This document shows, piece after piece, positions 1 through 7,883 of a stretch of DNA of 56,299 bases. This DNA is from Janthinobacterium sp. (GTDB lineage: Bacteria > Pseudomonadota > Gammaproteobacteria > Burkholderiales > Burkholderiaceae_D), in contig NZ_RFSK01000041.1 in NCBI RefSeq assembly GCF_009923995.1, forward strand, positions 1 through 56,299, given 5' to 3'. Numbering within the stretch: the first letter of the stretch is position 1; each line of letters begins with the position of its first letter. The position numbers and the translations under genes were made by a program. The notes beneath the pieces were generated by a model that was not told where the DNA came from, made no database searches, and worked only from the letters and a program-made list of their open reading frames with translations.

Positions 1-47
1 GCGCGCTGGCGGGCGATGCCTCATTTACTGAATAGGAGAGCAACATC

Positions 48-734
48 ATGCTGCATTTGAAAGCCGTGCTGGACGACACCGAACTGGCGCACGCGCGCGA
101 AGCGCTGGCAGGCGCCGACTGGGAGGATGGCCGGGTGACGTCGGGCAGTCTGCCCGGCAGCATCAAGCGCAACGGGCAGCTGCCCCAGCAGGCACCGCTG
201 GCGCAGCACTTGCAGCAGCTGGTGCTGCACGCCTTGCGCCGCAACCAGCTGTTCTTTTCCGCCGCCTTGCCGCGCCACATCGCGCCGCCCATGTTCAGCC
301 GCTACGACGGCGAACGCCAGGATTACCTGGACGAGCACGTGGACGTAGCCCTGCGCTACCTGCCCGATGGCGGCCGGGTGCGCACCGACCTGTCCTGCAC
401 CTTGTTCCTCAGCCATCCCGACGAATACGAGGGCGGCGAGCTGGTGCTGGCCGACAGCTGGCGCGACGAGCACGTCAAGCTGGCGGCAGGCGACATGCTG
501 CTGTATCCGGCCGACAAGATCCATCGCGTCAATCCCGTCACCAAAGGTTGCCGTTATGCCAGCTTCTTTTGGCTGGAAAGCATGGTGCGCGACGAAGCGC
601 AGCGCCGCCTGCTGTTCCAGATGGACCGCGACCTGATGCTGCTGCGCAGCGGGGCGCAGGATGCCACGTCCGCTGCCGTGCTGGGCCTGACGGGCGCGTA
701 CCACAACCTGCTGCGCATGTGGGCGCAGGGCTGA
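48..734 (+). CDS. piuC: Fe(II)/2-oxoglutarate-dependent PKHD-type hydroxylase (PiuC/YbiX family)
   Basis: This 228-residue protein has the usual length of the PiuC/YbiX family of soluble iron- and 2-oxoglutarate-dependent hydroxylases. Visible ligands are the HxD pair H97/D99 in DEHVDVAL, the distal histidine H159 in PADKIHRVNPV, and R169 for 2-oxoglutarate. The double-stranded beta-helix core is preserved (EGGELVL, AAGDMLLYPA). An AGGAG-like site (AATAGGAGAG) lies about 8 bases before the ATG. In other proteobacteria such genes sit beside siderophore receptors and respond to iron through Fur. The upstream neighbour is outside the window, so that context is not visible here. The substrate is unknown. 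Confidence 0.92.
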   Translation: MLHLKAVLDDTELAHAREALAGADWEDGRVTSGSLPGSIKRNGQLPQQAPLAQHLQQLVLHALRRNQLFFSAALPRHIAPPMFSRYDGERQDYLDEHVDVALRYLPDGGRVRTDLSCTLFLSHPDEYEGGELVLADSWRDEHVKLAAGDMLLYPADKIHRVNPVTKGCRYASFFWLESMVRDEAQRRLLFQMDRDLMLLRSGAQDATSAAVLGLTGAYHNLLRMWAQG

Positions 735-777
735 GCGCATTTGCGCTACCATGCCTGCATCGTTGAAGGAGAACAGC

Positions 778-1044
778 ATGAGCGAGGCTTGCCGGCATCT
801 GCAGGACATCCATACCCGTGGCGCCAATGGCGACGGCTGCGAGGAATGCCTGAAAACGGGCGACAGCTGGGTACATTTGCGCGTCTGCATGGTGTGCGGC
901 CATGTGGGCTGCTGCGACGACTCGAAGAACCAGCATGCGAGCCGGCACTTCCGCGCCACGGGCCACCCCATCATGCGCTCGAAGGAGCCGGGCGAAACGT
1001 GGGGCTGGTGCTATGTGGACCAGCTGTTCTACGACCCGATCTAG
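778..1044 (+). CDS. UBP-type zinc finger domain protein
   Basis: An 88-residue protein made almost entirely of one zf-UBP (PF02148-type) domain. Zinc ligands are visible in CRHLQDI, CEECL, CMVCGHVGCC, and the histidines of KNQHASRHFRATGHPI. The ATG at 778 is chosen because GAAGGAGA lies 7 bases upstream. An earlier in-frame ATG at 751 has no ribosome site and would add residues outside the domain. Bacterial stand-alone zf-UBP proteins have no established function, and ubiquitin binding cannot be assumed in a bacterium. It lies about 45 bp after piuC on the same strand and could be cotranscribed. Confidence 0.85.
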   Translation: MSEACRHLQDIHTRGANGDGCEECLKTGDSWVHLRVCMVCGHVGCCDDSKNQHASRHFRATGHPIMRSKEPGETWGWCYVDQLFYDPI

Positions 1045-1113
1045 CCGGCCGTCCGATGGCTTGCCCCAGGCCAAGGTAAGATGACGGTATTTTTCAGAGT
1101 GTGAGGGGTCGGG

Positions 1114-1776
1114 GTGCGTGTGTTGCTGGTGGAAGACGATCCGATGATCGGGGAAAGCATCGTCGAAGGTTTGCGCGGCGAGTGCTATGCGGCGGACTGG
1201 GTGCGCGACGGCAAGGATGCGGAGCTGGCGCTGGGCGGTTTCGCCTACGACCTGATGCTGCTGGACCTGGGCTTGCCCGGCAAGGAGGGCATGGAGGTGC
1301 TGCGCGCCACGCGCGCGCGCGGCGGCGACCTGCCCGTGCTGATCATCACGGCGCGCGACGGCACGCGGGCCCGCGTGGAAGGCCTCGACAGCGGCGCCGA
1401 CGATTACCTGGTGAAACCCTTCGACCTCGATGAGCTGCTGGCCCGCATACGCGCGCTGCTGCGGCGCCGGGTCAGCCGCTCGCGCTCCGTCATCGAGCAT
1501 GGCGCGCTGACCCTGGACCTGGCCAGCCATGACGTCACGTTTGCGGGAGAACAGATCAAGCTGCCGCCGCGCGAGTTTTCCGTGCTGCGCGCCTTGCTCG
1601 ACCATCCGGGCAAGGTGGTGTCGAAACGGCAATTGGGCGAAAAGCTGTACGGCTGGGACAGCGAAGTGGAAAGCAATACCGTCGACGTGTACGTGTATCA
1701 GCTGCGCAAGAAGTTCGGCGCGGACTGCATCCAGACCGTGCGCGGCGTGGGCTACAAGATGCGGCTGGCGCCATGA
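1114..1776 (+). CDS. OmpR-family response regulator (QseB/PmrA-like)
   Basis: A 220-residue regulator with an N-terminal receiver and a C-terminal winged-helix DNA-binding domain. The acidic pocket D8/D9, phosphoacceptor D51 (LMLLDLGLPG), T79 and K101 (LVKPF) are all present. The winged helix ends in the typical VDVYVYQLRKKFG and VRGVGYKM. The start is GTG at 1114, placed by GAGGGG about 6 bases upstream. Its last bases overlap the ATG of the following histidine kinase (ATGA), so the pair is translationally coupled. Length and motifs fit the QseB/PmrA branch. The signal is unknown. Confidence 0.93.
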   Translation: MRVLLVEDDPMIGESIVEGLRGECYAADWVRDGKDAELALGGFAYDLMLLDLGLPGKEGMEVLRATRARGGDLPVLIITARDGTRARVEGLDSGADDYLVKPFDLDELLARIRALLRRRVSRSRSVIEHGALTLDLASHDVTFAGEQIKLPPREFSVLRALLDHPGKVVSKRQLGEKLYGWDSEVESNTVDVYVYQLRKKFGADCIQTVRGVGYKMRLAP

Positions 1777-3089
1777 TGACCATCCGCCGCCAGTTGCTGC
1801 TCGGCTTGCTGGCCGCCACCCTGCTGTGCGTGCTCGGGGCCGGTATCTCGCTGTTCCGTTCGCTGCTGGAAGAAACCAATGAACTGGCCGATCTGCAGCT
1901 GCGCCAGCTGGCCGTCGCCTTGCCCGACGAGTTCGAGCCGCAGACGGGCGTGGCCGCCGCGCAAGAGCCGGAAGAAGCGTTCGTGCTGCAGGCGTGGGAC
2001 GAGGAGGGCCAGCCCCTGCCCGTGCTGGCGGGCCAGCCGCAGCTGCCGCGCTACGCGCTGGCCGGCTTTGCGGACGTCACGATCCAGGGCGAGGACTGGC
2101 GGCTGTACGGCGAGACGCGGCGCGGGCGCTACGTGCAGGTGGCGCAGGCGATGGACGTGCGCAACCAGCTGGCGGCGCAGATGACCATGCGCGCCGGCGC
2201 GCCCCTGCTGGTGTTCGCGCTGATCCTGGCGCTGCTGATCGTCGCCGTCGTGGGACGCGCGCTGGCGCCCCTGCGGCGCCTGGCGCAATCGGTGGCGGGC
2301 CGCTCGCCGGACGCCCTGACGCCGCTGGCGGCCGACGACATGCCGCCCGAGCTGCGTCCCGTGGCGCTGGCGCTGAATGGCTTGATGGGGCAGTTCGAGG
2401 CGGCGCTGACGGCGCAGCGCACCTTTGTCGCCGACGCCGCCCACGAGCTGCGCTCGCCGCTGACGGCGCTGAAGCTGCAGCTGCAGGTGGCGGAGCGGGC
2501 CGACAGCGAGGCGGCGCGCCGGCTCGCGCTGTCACGGCTGCATGAACGGCTGGACCGCAGCACGCACCTCGTGCGCCAGCTGCTCAGCCTGGCCCGCCAC
2601 GAGACGGCGCTGACGGCGGCCCAGCTGCAAACAGTTGATCTGGGACAATTGCTGGAAGCGGCCGTGGCCGACCACAGCGCGCTGGCCGACAGCCGCGAGA
2701 TCGACCTGGGCGTGCTCGAACCGGCAGCTGGGGCCGCGCCCGTGCTGGTGCAGGCCGATCCCGACGGCCTGCAGGTCTTGCTGAACAACCTGATCGACAA
2801 CGCCCTGCGCTACACGCAGCAGGGCGGCAGGGTGGACCTGCAGTCGGCGCTCGAAGGCGGACGGCCCCTGCTGCGCGTGTCCGACAACGGCCCCGGCGTG
2901 CCCTTGCAGCACCACGGCCGCCTGTTCGACCGCTTCTTCCGCCCCGACGGCAACGACGCCTGGGGCTGCGGCCTGGGCCTGTCCATCGTGCGCCACATCG
3001 CCGAGCACCACCAGGCCGACATCGCGCTGGCCGCAGGGGCGGCGGGGCGGGGCCTGCAGGTGACGGTGCGCTTCCCGCAGGCGGCGTGA
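1773..3089 (+). CDS. Sensor histidine kinase (QseC-like)
   Basis: A 438-residue membrane kinase partnered with the preceding regulator. A first membrane segment lies near residues 8-28 and a second near 147-165 (PLLVFALILALLIVAVVG), bracketing a periplasmic sensor of about 115 residues. Then come a HAMP-like linker, the HisKA box with H224 (DAAHELRSPLTALK), the N box (LLNNLIDNALRYT), and G boxes (SDNGPGVPL, GCGLGLSIV). The gene starts inside the stop of the regulator and is followed by a strong hairpin terminator. The family senses small molecules or metals, but the ligand here cannot be read from sequence. Confidence 0.92.
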   Translation: MMTIRRQLLLGLLAATLLCVLGAGISLFRSLLEETNELADLQLRQLAVALPDEFEPQTGVAAAQEPEEAFVLQAWDEEGQPLPVLAGQPQLPRYALAGFADVTIQGEDWRLYGETRRGRYVQVAQAMDVRNQLAAQMTMRAGAPLLVFALILALLIVAVVGRALAPLRRLAQSVAGRSPDALTPLAADDMPPELRPVALALNGLMGQFEAALTAQRTFVADAAHELRSPLTALKLQLQVAERADSEAARRLALSRLHERLDRSTHLVRQLLSLARHETALTAAQLQTVDLGQLLEAAVADHSALADSREIDLGVLEPAAGAAPVLVQADPDGLQVLLNNLIDNALRYTQQGGRVDLQSALEGGRPLLRVSDNGPGVPLQHHGRLFDRFFRPDGNDAWGCGLGLSIVRHIAEHHQADIALAAGAAGRGLQVTVRFPQAA

Positions 3090-3096
3090 ACGAAAA

Positions 3097-3128
3097 AAAA
3101 GCGGCTGCCGGCAAAGGCATCCGCTTTT
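3097..3128. terminator. Bidirectional intrinsic terminator between convergent genes
   Basis: AAAAGCGG at 3097-3104 pairs with CCGCTTTT at 3121-3128, and the inner TGCC at 3106-3109 pairs with GGCA at 3116-3119, leaving a 6-base loop. The stem has A-tracts on one side and T-tracts on the other, so it can end transcription from the histidine kinase (+) and from the nitroreductase (-). Confidence 0.85.
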
Positions 3129-3146
3129 CACTCACGGGCGAGGCGC

Positions 3147-3785
3147 TTACGCCAGCTCGGTGATGAACTGCTCGCGCGCGGGGCGCACTTTTTTCAGGTC
3201 CACCAGCCAGTCGCCTTCGTCGGCGCGGTAGCCCAGCGGCAGCATGACGACGGAGCGCAAGCCTTTTGCGCGCAGGCCCAGGATCTCATCGACCTTGGCC
3301 GGGTCAAAGCCTTCCATCGGCACGGAATCGACTTTTTCCTGCGCCGCGGCGATCAGGGCCGTGCCCACGCCGATGTAGGCCTGGCGCGCCGCGTGCTGGT
3401 AGTTGGTTTCCGCGTCGCGCTGCGGATATGTGGCCAGGATCTGCTGGCGGTAGGCTTCCCAGCCTTCGTTCTTGAAGCCGCGCACCTCGTTGACGAGGTC
3501 AAAGCGGGCGTTGATGCGTTCGGCCGTGTAATTGTCCCAGGCGGCAAACACCAGCAGATGCGAGGCATCCGTTACCTGGGCCTGGTTCCACGCATGCGGC
3601 TTGATCTGCTCGCGCAGGGCCGGATTCGTCACGACGAACACTTCGTAGGGATGCAGCCCGCTGGAGCTGGCCGTCAGGCGCACGGCTTCCAGGATGCGCT
3701 CGACTTTCTCTTGCGGCACCGTTTTCGTCGGGTCCATCTTCTTGGTGGCGTAGCGCCATTGCAGTGTTTCGAGCAGTGCGGACAT
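3147..3785 (-). CDS. NAD(P)H-dependent oxidoreductase, nitroreductase family
   Basis: A 212-residue FMN-binding nitroreductase-fold protein. The N-terminal ETLQWRYATKKMD resembles the FMN-contacting RRSxRxF-type motif of NfsB/YdgI-like enzymes. The C-terminal SVVMLPLGYRADEGDWL is the family signature before the final helix. The ATG at 3785 is preferred over one 15 bases upstream because AAAGGGA lies between the two. The family reduces nitroaromatics or quinones with NAD(P)H in the cytoplasm, but the physiological substrate is not visible. The gene is monocistronic and convergent with the kinase. Confidence 0.9.
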   Translation of the reverse strand: MSALLETLQWRYATKKMDPTKTVPQEKVERILEAVRLTASSSGLHPYEVFVVTNPALREQIKPHAWNQAQVTDASHLLVFAAWDNYTAERINARFDLVNEVRGFKNEGWEAYRQQILATYPQRDAETNYQHAARQAYIGVGTALIAAAQEKVDSVPMEGFDPAKVDEILGLRAKGLRSVVMLPLGYRADEGDWLVDLKKVRPAREQFITELA

Positions 3786-3898
3786 GTAAATCCCTTTCAT
3801 AATGAATAGTTCAGATTGGAAATGATAGCGGATTCCGCCATTTCAAGTGCAAAGGCCAAAAGAAGCCTGGCCTGTATAGCGCACCCATGCGTCATTGT

Positions 3899-4897
3899 CT
3901 ACAGGCCAAGCATGGCAAGCTCATGCTGCGGGTAGCGCGCCCCCTGCACGGCGCCGGGCGCGATGGCGGCGCCGATGGCGGCCAGCTCGCTGCCGCTCAG
4001 GGTTATCCGCGCGGCGGCCACGTTCTCTTCCAGGTGCGCCAGGCTGCGGGCGCCGGGAATCGGCACGATGTCTGCGCCTTGCGCCAGCAGCCAGGCCAGG
4101 GCCAGCTGCGCCGCCGTGGCGCCGCGCGCGGCGGCCAGGCGCTGCAACTCGGCAACGAGATGCCCGTTGGCGGCCATGGCCTGCGGCTGGAAGCGGGGCA
4201 GGCCGTGACGGTAGTCATCGGCCGCCAGCGCGGTGCTGGAAGGCAACTGGCCCGTCAGGAAACCCCGGCCCAGCGGGCTGTAGGGCACGAAGCCGACGCC
4301 CAGTGCGCGGCAGGCGGGCAGCACTTCCGCTTCCACGTCGCGGCTCCACAGCGAGTATTCGGACTGCACGGCCGCGATCGGGTGCACGGCGTGGGCGCGG
4401 CGCAGGGTGGCGGCCGACACTTCCGACAGCCCCAGGTGGCGCACCTTGCCCGCCCGCACCAGGCCGGCCATGGCGCCCACCACGTCTTCGATGGGCACGG
4501 CGGGGTCCACCCGGTGCTGGTACAGCAGGTCGATGCAGTCGATGCCCAGCCGGGCCAGCGATGCTTCCACGGCTTGCACGATGTGCTCGGGGCGGCTGTC
4601 CACGCCCGCCATGCGCGCCACGCCCTGGCCGTGCGGCAAGATCCTGAAGCCGAACTTGGTGGCTATGCTGACCTTGCCGCGCAGCTGCTTCAGGGCGCGA
4701 CCCACCAATTCCTCGTTGGCGTAGGGACCGTAGACCTCCGCCGTGTCGATCAGGGTCACGCCCAGTTCCACGGCGCGGTGCAGCACGCGCAGCGAGGCGG
4801 CTTCGTCCGCGCCGCCGTAGGCAAAGCTCATGCCCATGCAGCCCAGGCCGACGGGCGCGACGCGCAAGCCGGAGGTGCCCAATGTTCTGTATTCCAT
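3899..4897 (-). CDS. Aldo/keto reductase
   Basis: A 332-residue aldo/keto reductase with the family layout. The beta-hairpin start MEYRTLGTSGLRV is followed by GLGCMGMSFAYG, the catalytic tetrad region (LIDTAEVYG for Asp and Tyr, VSIATKFG for Lys), IDLLYQHRVD with the catalytic His, and the C-terminal cofactor motif VPIPGARSLAHLEEN. The start at 4897 is supported by GAGGGGAA 8 bases upstream. The gene is divergent from a LysR regulator, which probably controls it. The substrate is unknown; yeast-like AKR13-type enzymes are the closest in style. Confidence 0.93.
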   Translation of the reverse strand: MEYRTLGTSGLRVAPVGLGCMGMSFAYGGADEAASLRVLHRAVELGVTLIDTAEVYGPYANEELVGRALKQLRGKVSIATKFGFRILPHGQGVARMAGVDSRPEHIVQAVEASLARLGIDCIDLLYQHRVDPAVPIEDVVGAMAGLVRAGKVRHLGLSEVSAATLRRAHAVHPIAAVQSEYSLWSRDVEAEVLPACRALGVGFVPYSPLGRGFLTGQLPSSTALAADDYRHGLPRFQPQAMAANGHLVAELQRLAAARGATAAQLALAWLLAQGADIVPIPGARSLAHLEENVAAARITLSGSELAAIGAAIAPGAVQGARYPQHELAMLGL

Positions 4898-4944
4898 GTC
4901 GATTCCCCTCAAAAAAAAGATGCGATGAGTATGCGGGAAGGAAC

Positions 4945-4976
4945 TGCATGCGATAAGATGGCTTATCCTGCATGCA
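4945..4976. promoter_or_regulatory. Inverted repeat in the AKR/LysR divergent promoter (candidate LysR operator)
   Basis: TGCATGC at 4945-4951 and GCATGCA at 4970-4976 flank a perfect inner repeat GATAAG-ATGG-CTTATC (4952-4967), with a 2-base bulge. It lies centrally between the divergent starts at 4897 and 5007, where LysR regulators typically bind. The assignment is inferred from position and symmetry. Confidence 0.55.
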
Positions 4977-5006
4977 TTGCTGAATCTGGCTCATGAATTA
5001 TCCAAG

Positions 5007-5915
5007 ATGGCTGACCTGAATGAATTGACGGCCTTTGCCGCCGTCGCCCGCCTGCGCAGCTTCCGCAAGGCGGCCGTGGAGCGGGGCGTGTCCGCCTCCG
5101 CGCTCAGCCATGCGCTGCGCGCGCTGGAAGAGCGCCTGGGCGTGCGCCTGCTGAACCGCACCACGCGCAGCGTCACGCCGACGGAGGCGGGGCGGCAGCT
5201 GCTGGCGCGGCTGGAACCGGCCATGCGCGAAATCATGGATGCCTTGCTGGACCTGAGCACCCTGCAGCAGGAACCGGCCGGCAAGCTGCGCCTGAACGTG
5301 CCCCGTCCGGCCGCCCGGCTGCTGCTGGCGCCCATGCTGGCGCGTTTTGTCGCCCGCTATCCGCGCGTGCAGGTCGAACTGGTCACGGATGACGGCATGA
5401 TCGATATCGTGCGCGACGGATTTGACGCGGGCATCCGCTTCGGCGAGCACGTGGCGGCCGACATGATCGCCGTGCCCGTGGGCGCGCCGCAGCCCTTCGT
5501 GGTGGTGGCGTCGCCCGCCTACCTGGCGGCCCGTGGCGTGCCGGCCACCCCGCGCGCGCTGCTCGAACACGCGTGCATCGGCCGGCGCTTCCCCAGCGGG
5601 CGCCAGTATGCGTGGGAATTCGGCCCGGCGGGCGAGGGTGTCAGCATCGCCGTCGACGGCCCGCTCGTGTTCGACGACGATGAACTGATGCTGCGCGCGG
5701 CCCGCGACGGCGCGGGGTACGCCTACGTGTACGAAGCCGATGCGCGCGCCGATATCGCGGCGGGGCGGCTGGTGTGCGTGCTGGAGCGCTGCCTGCCGCC
5801 AGCGCCCCGTTACTTTCTGTATTACCCGGGCCGGCGCCAGATGCCGCCCATGCTGCGCGCCTTTGTCGACATGGTGCGCGCCGATGCCGCCGCGCCGCCG
5901 CAGGCACCCGCCTGA
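5007..5915 (+). CDS. LysR-family transcriptional regulator
   Basis: A 302-residue LysR regulator with an N-terminal winged helix (LTAFAAVARLRSFRKAAV, then SASALSHALRALEERLG, and TPTEAGRQLL at the wing). It is followed by a periplasmic-binding-protein-like effector domain (GKLRLNVPRPAARLLL onward, FDAGIRFGEHV). The ATG at 5007 (MADLNELTAF) matches the normal start of the family. A TTG at 4977 would add ten unconserved residues. It is divergent from the aldo/keto reductase, whose control it probably exerts through the inverted repeat between them. The 3' end abuts the convergent kinase gene with no gap. Confidence 0.93.
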   Translation: MADLNELTAFAAVARLRSFRKAAVERGVSASALSHALRALEERLGVRLLNRTTRSVTPTEAGRQLLARLEPAMREIMDALLDLSTLQQEPAGKLRLNVPRPAARLLLAPMLARFVARYPRVQVELVTDDGMIDIVRDGFDAGIRFGEHVAADMIAVPVGAPQPFVVVASPAYLAARGVPATPRALLEHACIGRRFPSGRQYAWEFGPAGEGVSIAVDGPLVFDDDELMLRAARDGAGYAYVYEADARADIAAGRLVCVLERCLPPAPRYFLYYPGRRQMPPMLRAFVDMVRADAAAPPQAPA

Positions 5916-7001
5916 TCAGCCGGCGGCTGGCGGCGCGCCATGCTCCACCGGCCACTGCACCGTAAACAGGCTGCCGCCCGCCTTGCCGCGCGTGCAGGCC
6001 GCGCTGCCGCCGTGGGCGCGGGCGATGGCTTCCACCACGGCCAGTCCCAGGCCGCTGCCCGCGTTCAGGTCGACGCGCGCGCTGTCGCCGCGGCGGAAGG
6101 CCTCGAACACGTGCGGCGCCAGTTCGTCGGCAATGCCGGGGCCCGCATCCTCGACGCTGAGGAAATACTCGCCGGCCTGCACGCGCGTGCGCACGCGCAG
6201 CAGGCCCGGATGGGCGTAGCGGCGCGCGTTGTCGAGCAGGGCCAGGACGATCTGCCGGATGCGCGCCGCGTCGCAGCAGACGGGATGGTCGGACAGCTGC
6301 AGCTGCAGGGAAAAGCCGGCCGCTTCCATGTCCGGCGCCAGCAGGCGGCCCACTTCCTCGATTTCCAGGGTCAGGTCCGTCCACGCCATGCGCAGCTGCA
6401 TGTAGCCGCTGTCGGCCAGGCTCAGGGTGCGCAAGTCCTCGATCAGGCGGCCCAGGTCTTCCACCTGCGACAGCAGGCTGGAAAACGGCACTTCCTCGGG
6501 CTTGAAGACGCCGTCGACGACGCCCTGCAGGGTGCCGCGCAGGATGGTCACGGGCGTGCGCAGCTCGTGCGCGATGGCCGCGTTCCACGTCTCGCTTTCC
6601 TTGGCCGCCCGCTGCAGGCGCTCGGCCATGCTGTTGAAGTCATCGACCAGCATGGCCGTCTCGCCCAGGGTGCGGTCGCCCGCGAAGGCCCGCGCGGACA
6701 GGTCGCCATGGGCCACGCGGCGCACGCTGTCCATCACGGAATTGATGGGTTTGAGGATGCGCGACGCGAGCTTGATGGCAAAAAACGCGGCCAGCAGCAG
6801 GCCGAAGATGGTAATCGAGAGTATCCACAGCCATTCCGCCGTCGTCGGCGACCAGTCGTCCGGCTCGGACAGCATGTTCGGGTCGATCTTGAAGGCGACG
6901 GCAAAGAAAATCCACGAGCCTATCCAGATGAGCAGGATGCTGCTGACCATCAGCACGGACATCGACAGCACGATCTGCCGGTTCAGGCCCGTGAAGCGCA
7001 T
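5916..7001 (-). CDS. baeS: Sensor histidine kinase (BaeS-like) of an efflux-linked two-component system
   Basis: A 361-residue kinase with membrane segments near residues 10-37 and 56-76 and only a very short periplasmic loop between them. A HAMP domain follows (LKPINSVMDSVRRVAHGDL), then a HisKA box with H145 (AIAHELRTPVTILRG), ATP-binding G boxes (SVEDAGPGIADE, GSGLGLAVVEAI), and a C-terminal SLFTVQWPVE. The start at 7001 overlaps the regulator stop (ATGA). The tiny sensor loop suggests sensing within or near the membrane, as in BaeS-type envelope-stress kinases. It faces a divergent RND operon, its likely target. The BaeS assignment is by architecture and context. Confidence 0.87.
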   Translation of the reverse strand: MRFTGLNRQIVLSMSVLMVSSILLIWIGSWIFFAVAFKIDPNMLSEPDDWSPTTAEWLWILSITIFGLLLAAFFAIKLASRILKPINSVMDSVRRVAHGDLSARAFAGDRTLGETAMLVDDFNSMAERLQRAAKESETWNAAIAHELRTPVTILRGTLQGVVDGVFKPEEVPFSSLLSQVEDLGRLIEDLRTLSLADSGYMQLRMAWTDLTLEIEEVGRLLAPDMEAAGFSLQLQLSDHPVCCDAARIRQIVLALLDNARRYAHPGLLRVRTRVQAGEYFLSVEDAGPGIADELAPHVFEAFRRGDSARVDLNAGSGLGLAVVEAIARAHGGSAACTRGKAGGSLFTVQWPVEHGAPPAAG

Positions 7002-7750
7002 CAGGCGTCGCTTTCCAGGCGATAGCCCACGCCGCGCAGGCTGGCCGGCATGTTCAGCACGCCCGCTTCCTCGAGCTTCTTGCGCAGCTTGCTCACGTGG
7101 CTGTCCACCGTGCGTTCCATCGAGTTGCTTTCTGGCATGCACGACTCCAGCAGTTCCAGGCGCGTGCAGACGCGGCGCGGCGTGCGCGCCAGGTGCGCCA
7201 GCAGGCGGAACTCCGTCAGGGTCAGGCTCAAGGGCACGGCGGCGCCGTTGCGCAGCACGCTGGCGACATAGGTTTCCTGGTCGATGTCGATGGGGCCGCA
7301 GCGCAGGCGCTGGCCGCCGACCGGATGGTGGCGCACGCGCGAACGGCGCAGCACGGCCGCCACGCGGGCCACCACTTCGGCCGGATTGAAGGGCTTGATG
7401 ATGTAGTCGTCGGCGCCCACGCGCAGGGCCGCCAGCTTGTCCGCGTCCTGGTCGCGCGCCGTCAGCATGATGACGGGCGTCTCGCCGCGCCGCCGCACTT
7501 CCGCCAGCACGCCCCAGCCATCGACCCTGGGCATCTGCACGTCGAGCAGCAGCAGGTCCGGCGCCAGCGCCAGGTGCTGGTTCAGCGCCGCCTGGCCGTC
7601 GGGCGCGAAGGCCGTGCGGTAGCCGTCGCGCTCCAGGTAGCCGGCCAGGATGCGGGCGATCTGCGGTTCATCCTCGGCGATCAGGACGAGGGCGGCGGGC
7701 GGGGTGGTGGCAAGGAAGGAAGGCTGGCTGGAGCTGTGGAGATAGTTCAT
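7001..7750 (-). CDS. baeR: OmpR-family response regulator (BaeR-like)
   Basis: A receiver plus winged-helix regulator of 249 residues from the ATG at 7750. Conserved acidic residues E26/D27, phospho-site D70 (LLLLDVQMPRVDG), VIMLTARDQD and IIKPFNPAEV are present. The C-terminal domain carries RVCTRLELLESCMP and VDSHVSKLRKKLEEAG. No good ribosome site precedes 7750. An upstream ATG at 7783 does have GGAG at suitable spacing and would add 11 residues, so the start is uncertain. The gene overlaps the kinase gene and is divergent from the RND adaptor gene, 133 bp away. Confidence 0.88.
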   Translation of the reverse strand: MNYLHSSSQPSFLATTPPAALVLIAEDEPQIARILAGYLERDGYRTAFAPDGQAALNQHLALAPDLLLLDVQMPRVDGWGVLAEVRRRGETPVIMLTARDQDADKLAALRVGADDYIIKPFNPAEVVARVAAVLRRSRVRHHPVGGQRLRCGPIDIDQETYVASVLRNGAAVPLSLTLTEFRLLAHLARTPRRVCTRLELLESCMPESNSMERTVDSHVSKLRKKLEEAGVLNMPASLRGVGYRLESDA

Positions 7751-7883
7751 GCGAAATAGTCTAGCATTCTTCGCCATCTCCATCGAATCTCCACATTTCT
7801 TTGACGGAACATCCACGCAAGGCTTTTATGCTGCGCCTATCTGTCGACCGGACCGCCGGTTGGGATCTGCCATAGAAAAGACC

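Noticed and set aside
1..47. C-terminal end of an upstream gene
   Set aside because: Two plus-strand frames reach stops in this stretch (29-31 and 33-35), but too few residues are visible to recognise any product.
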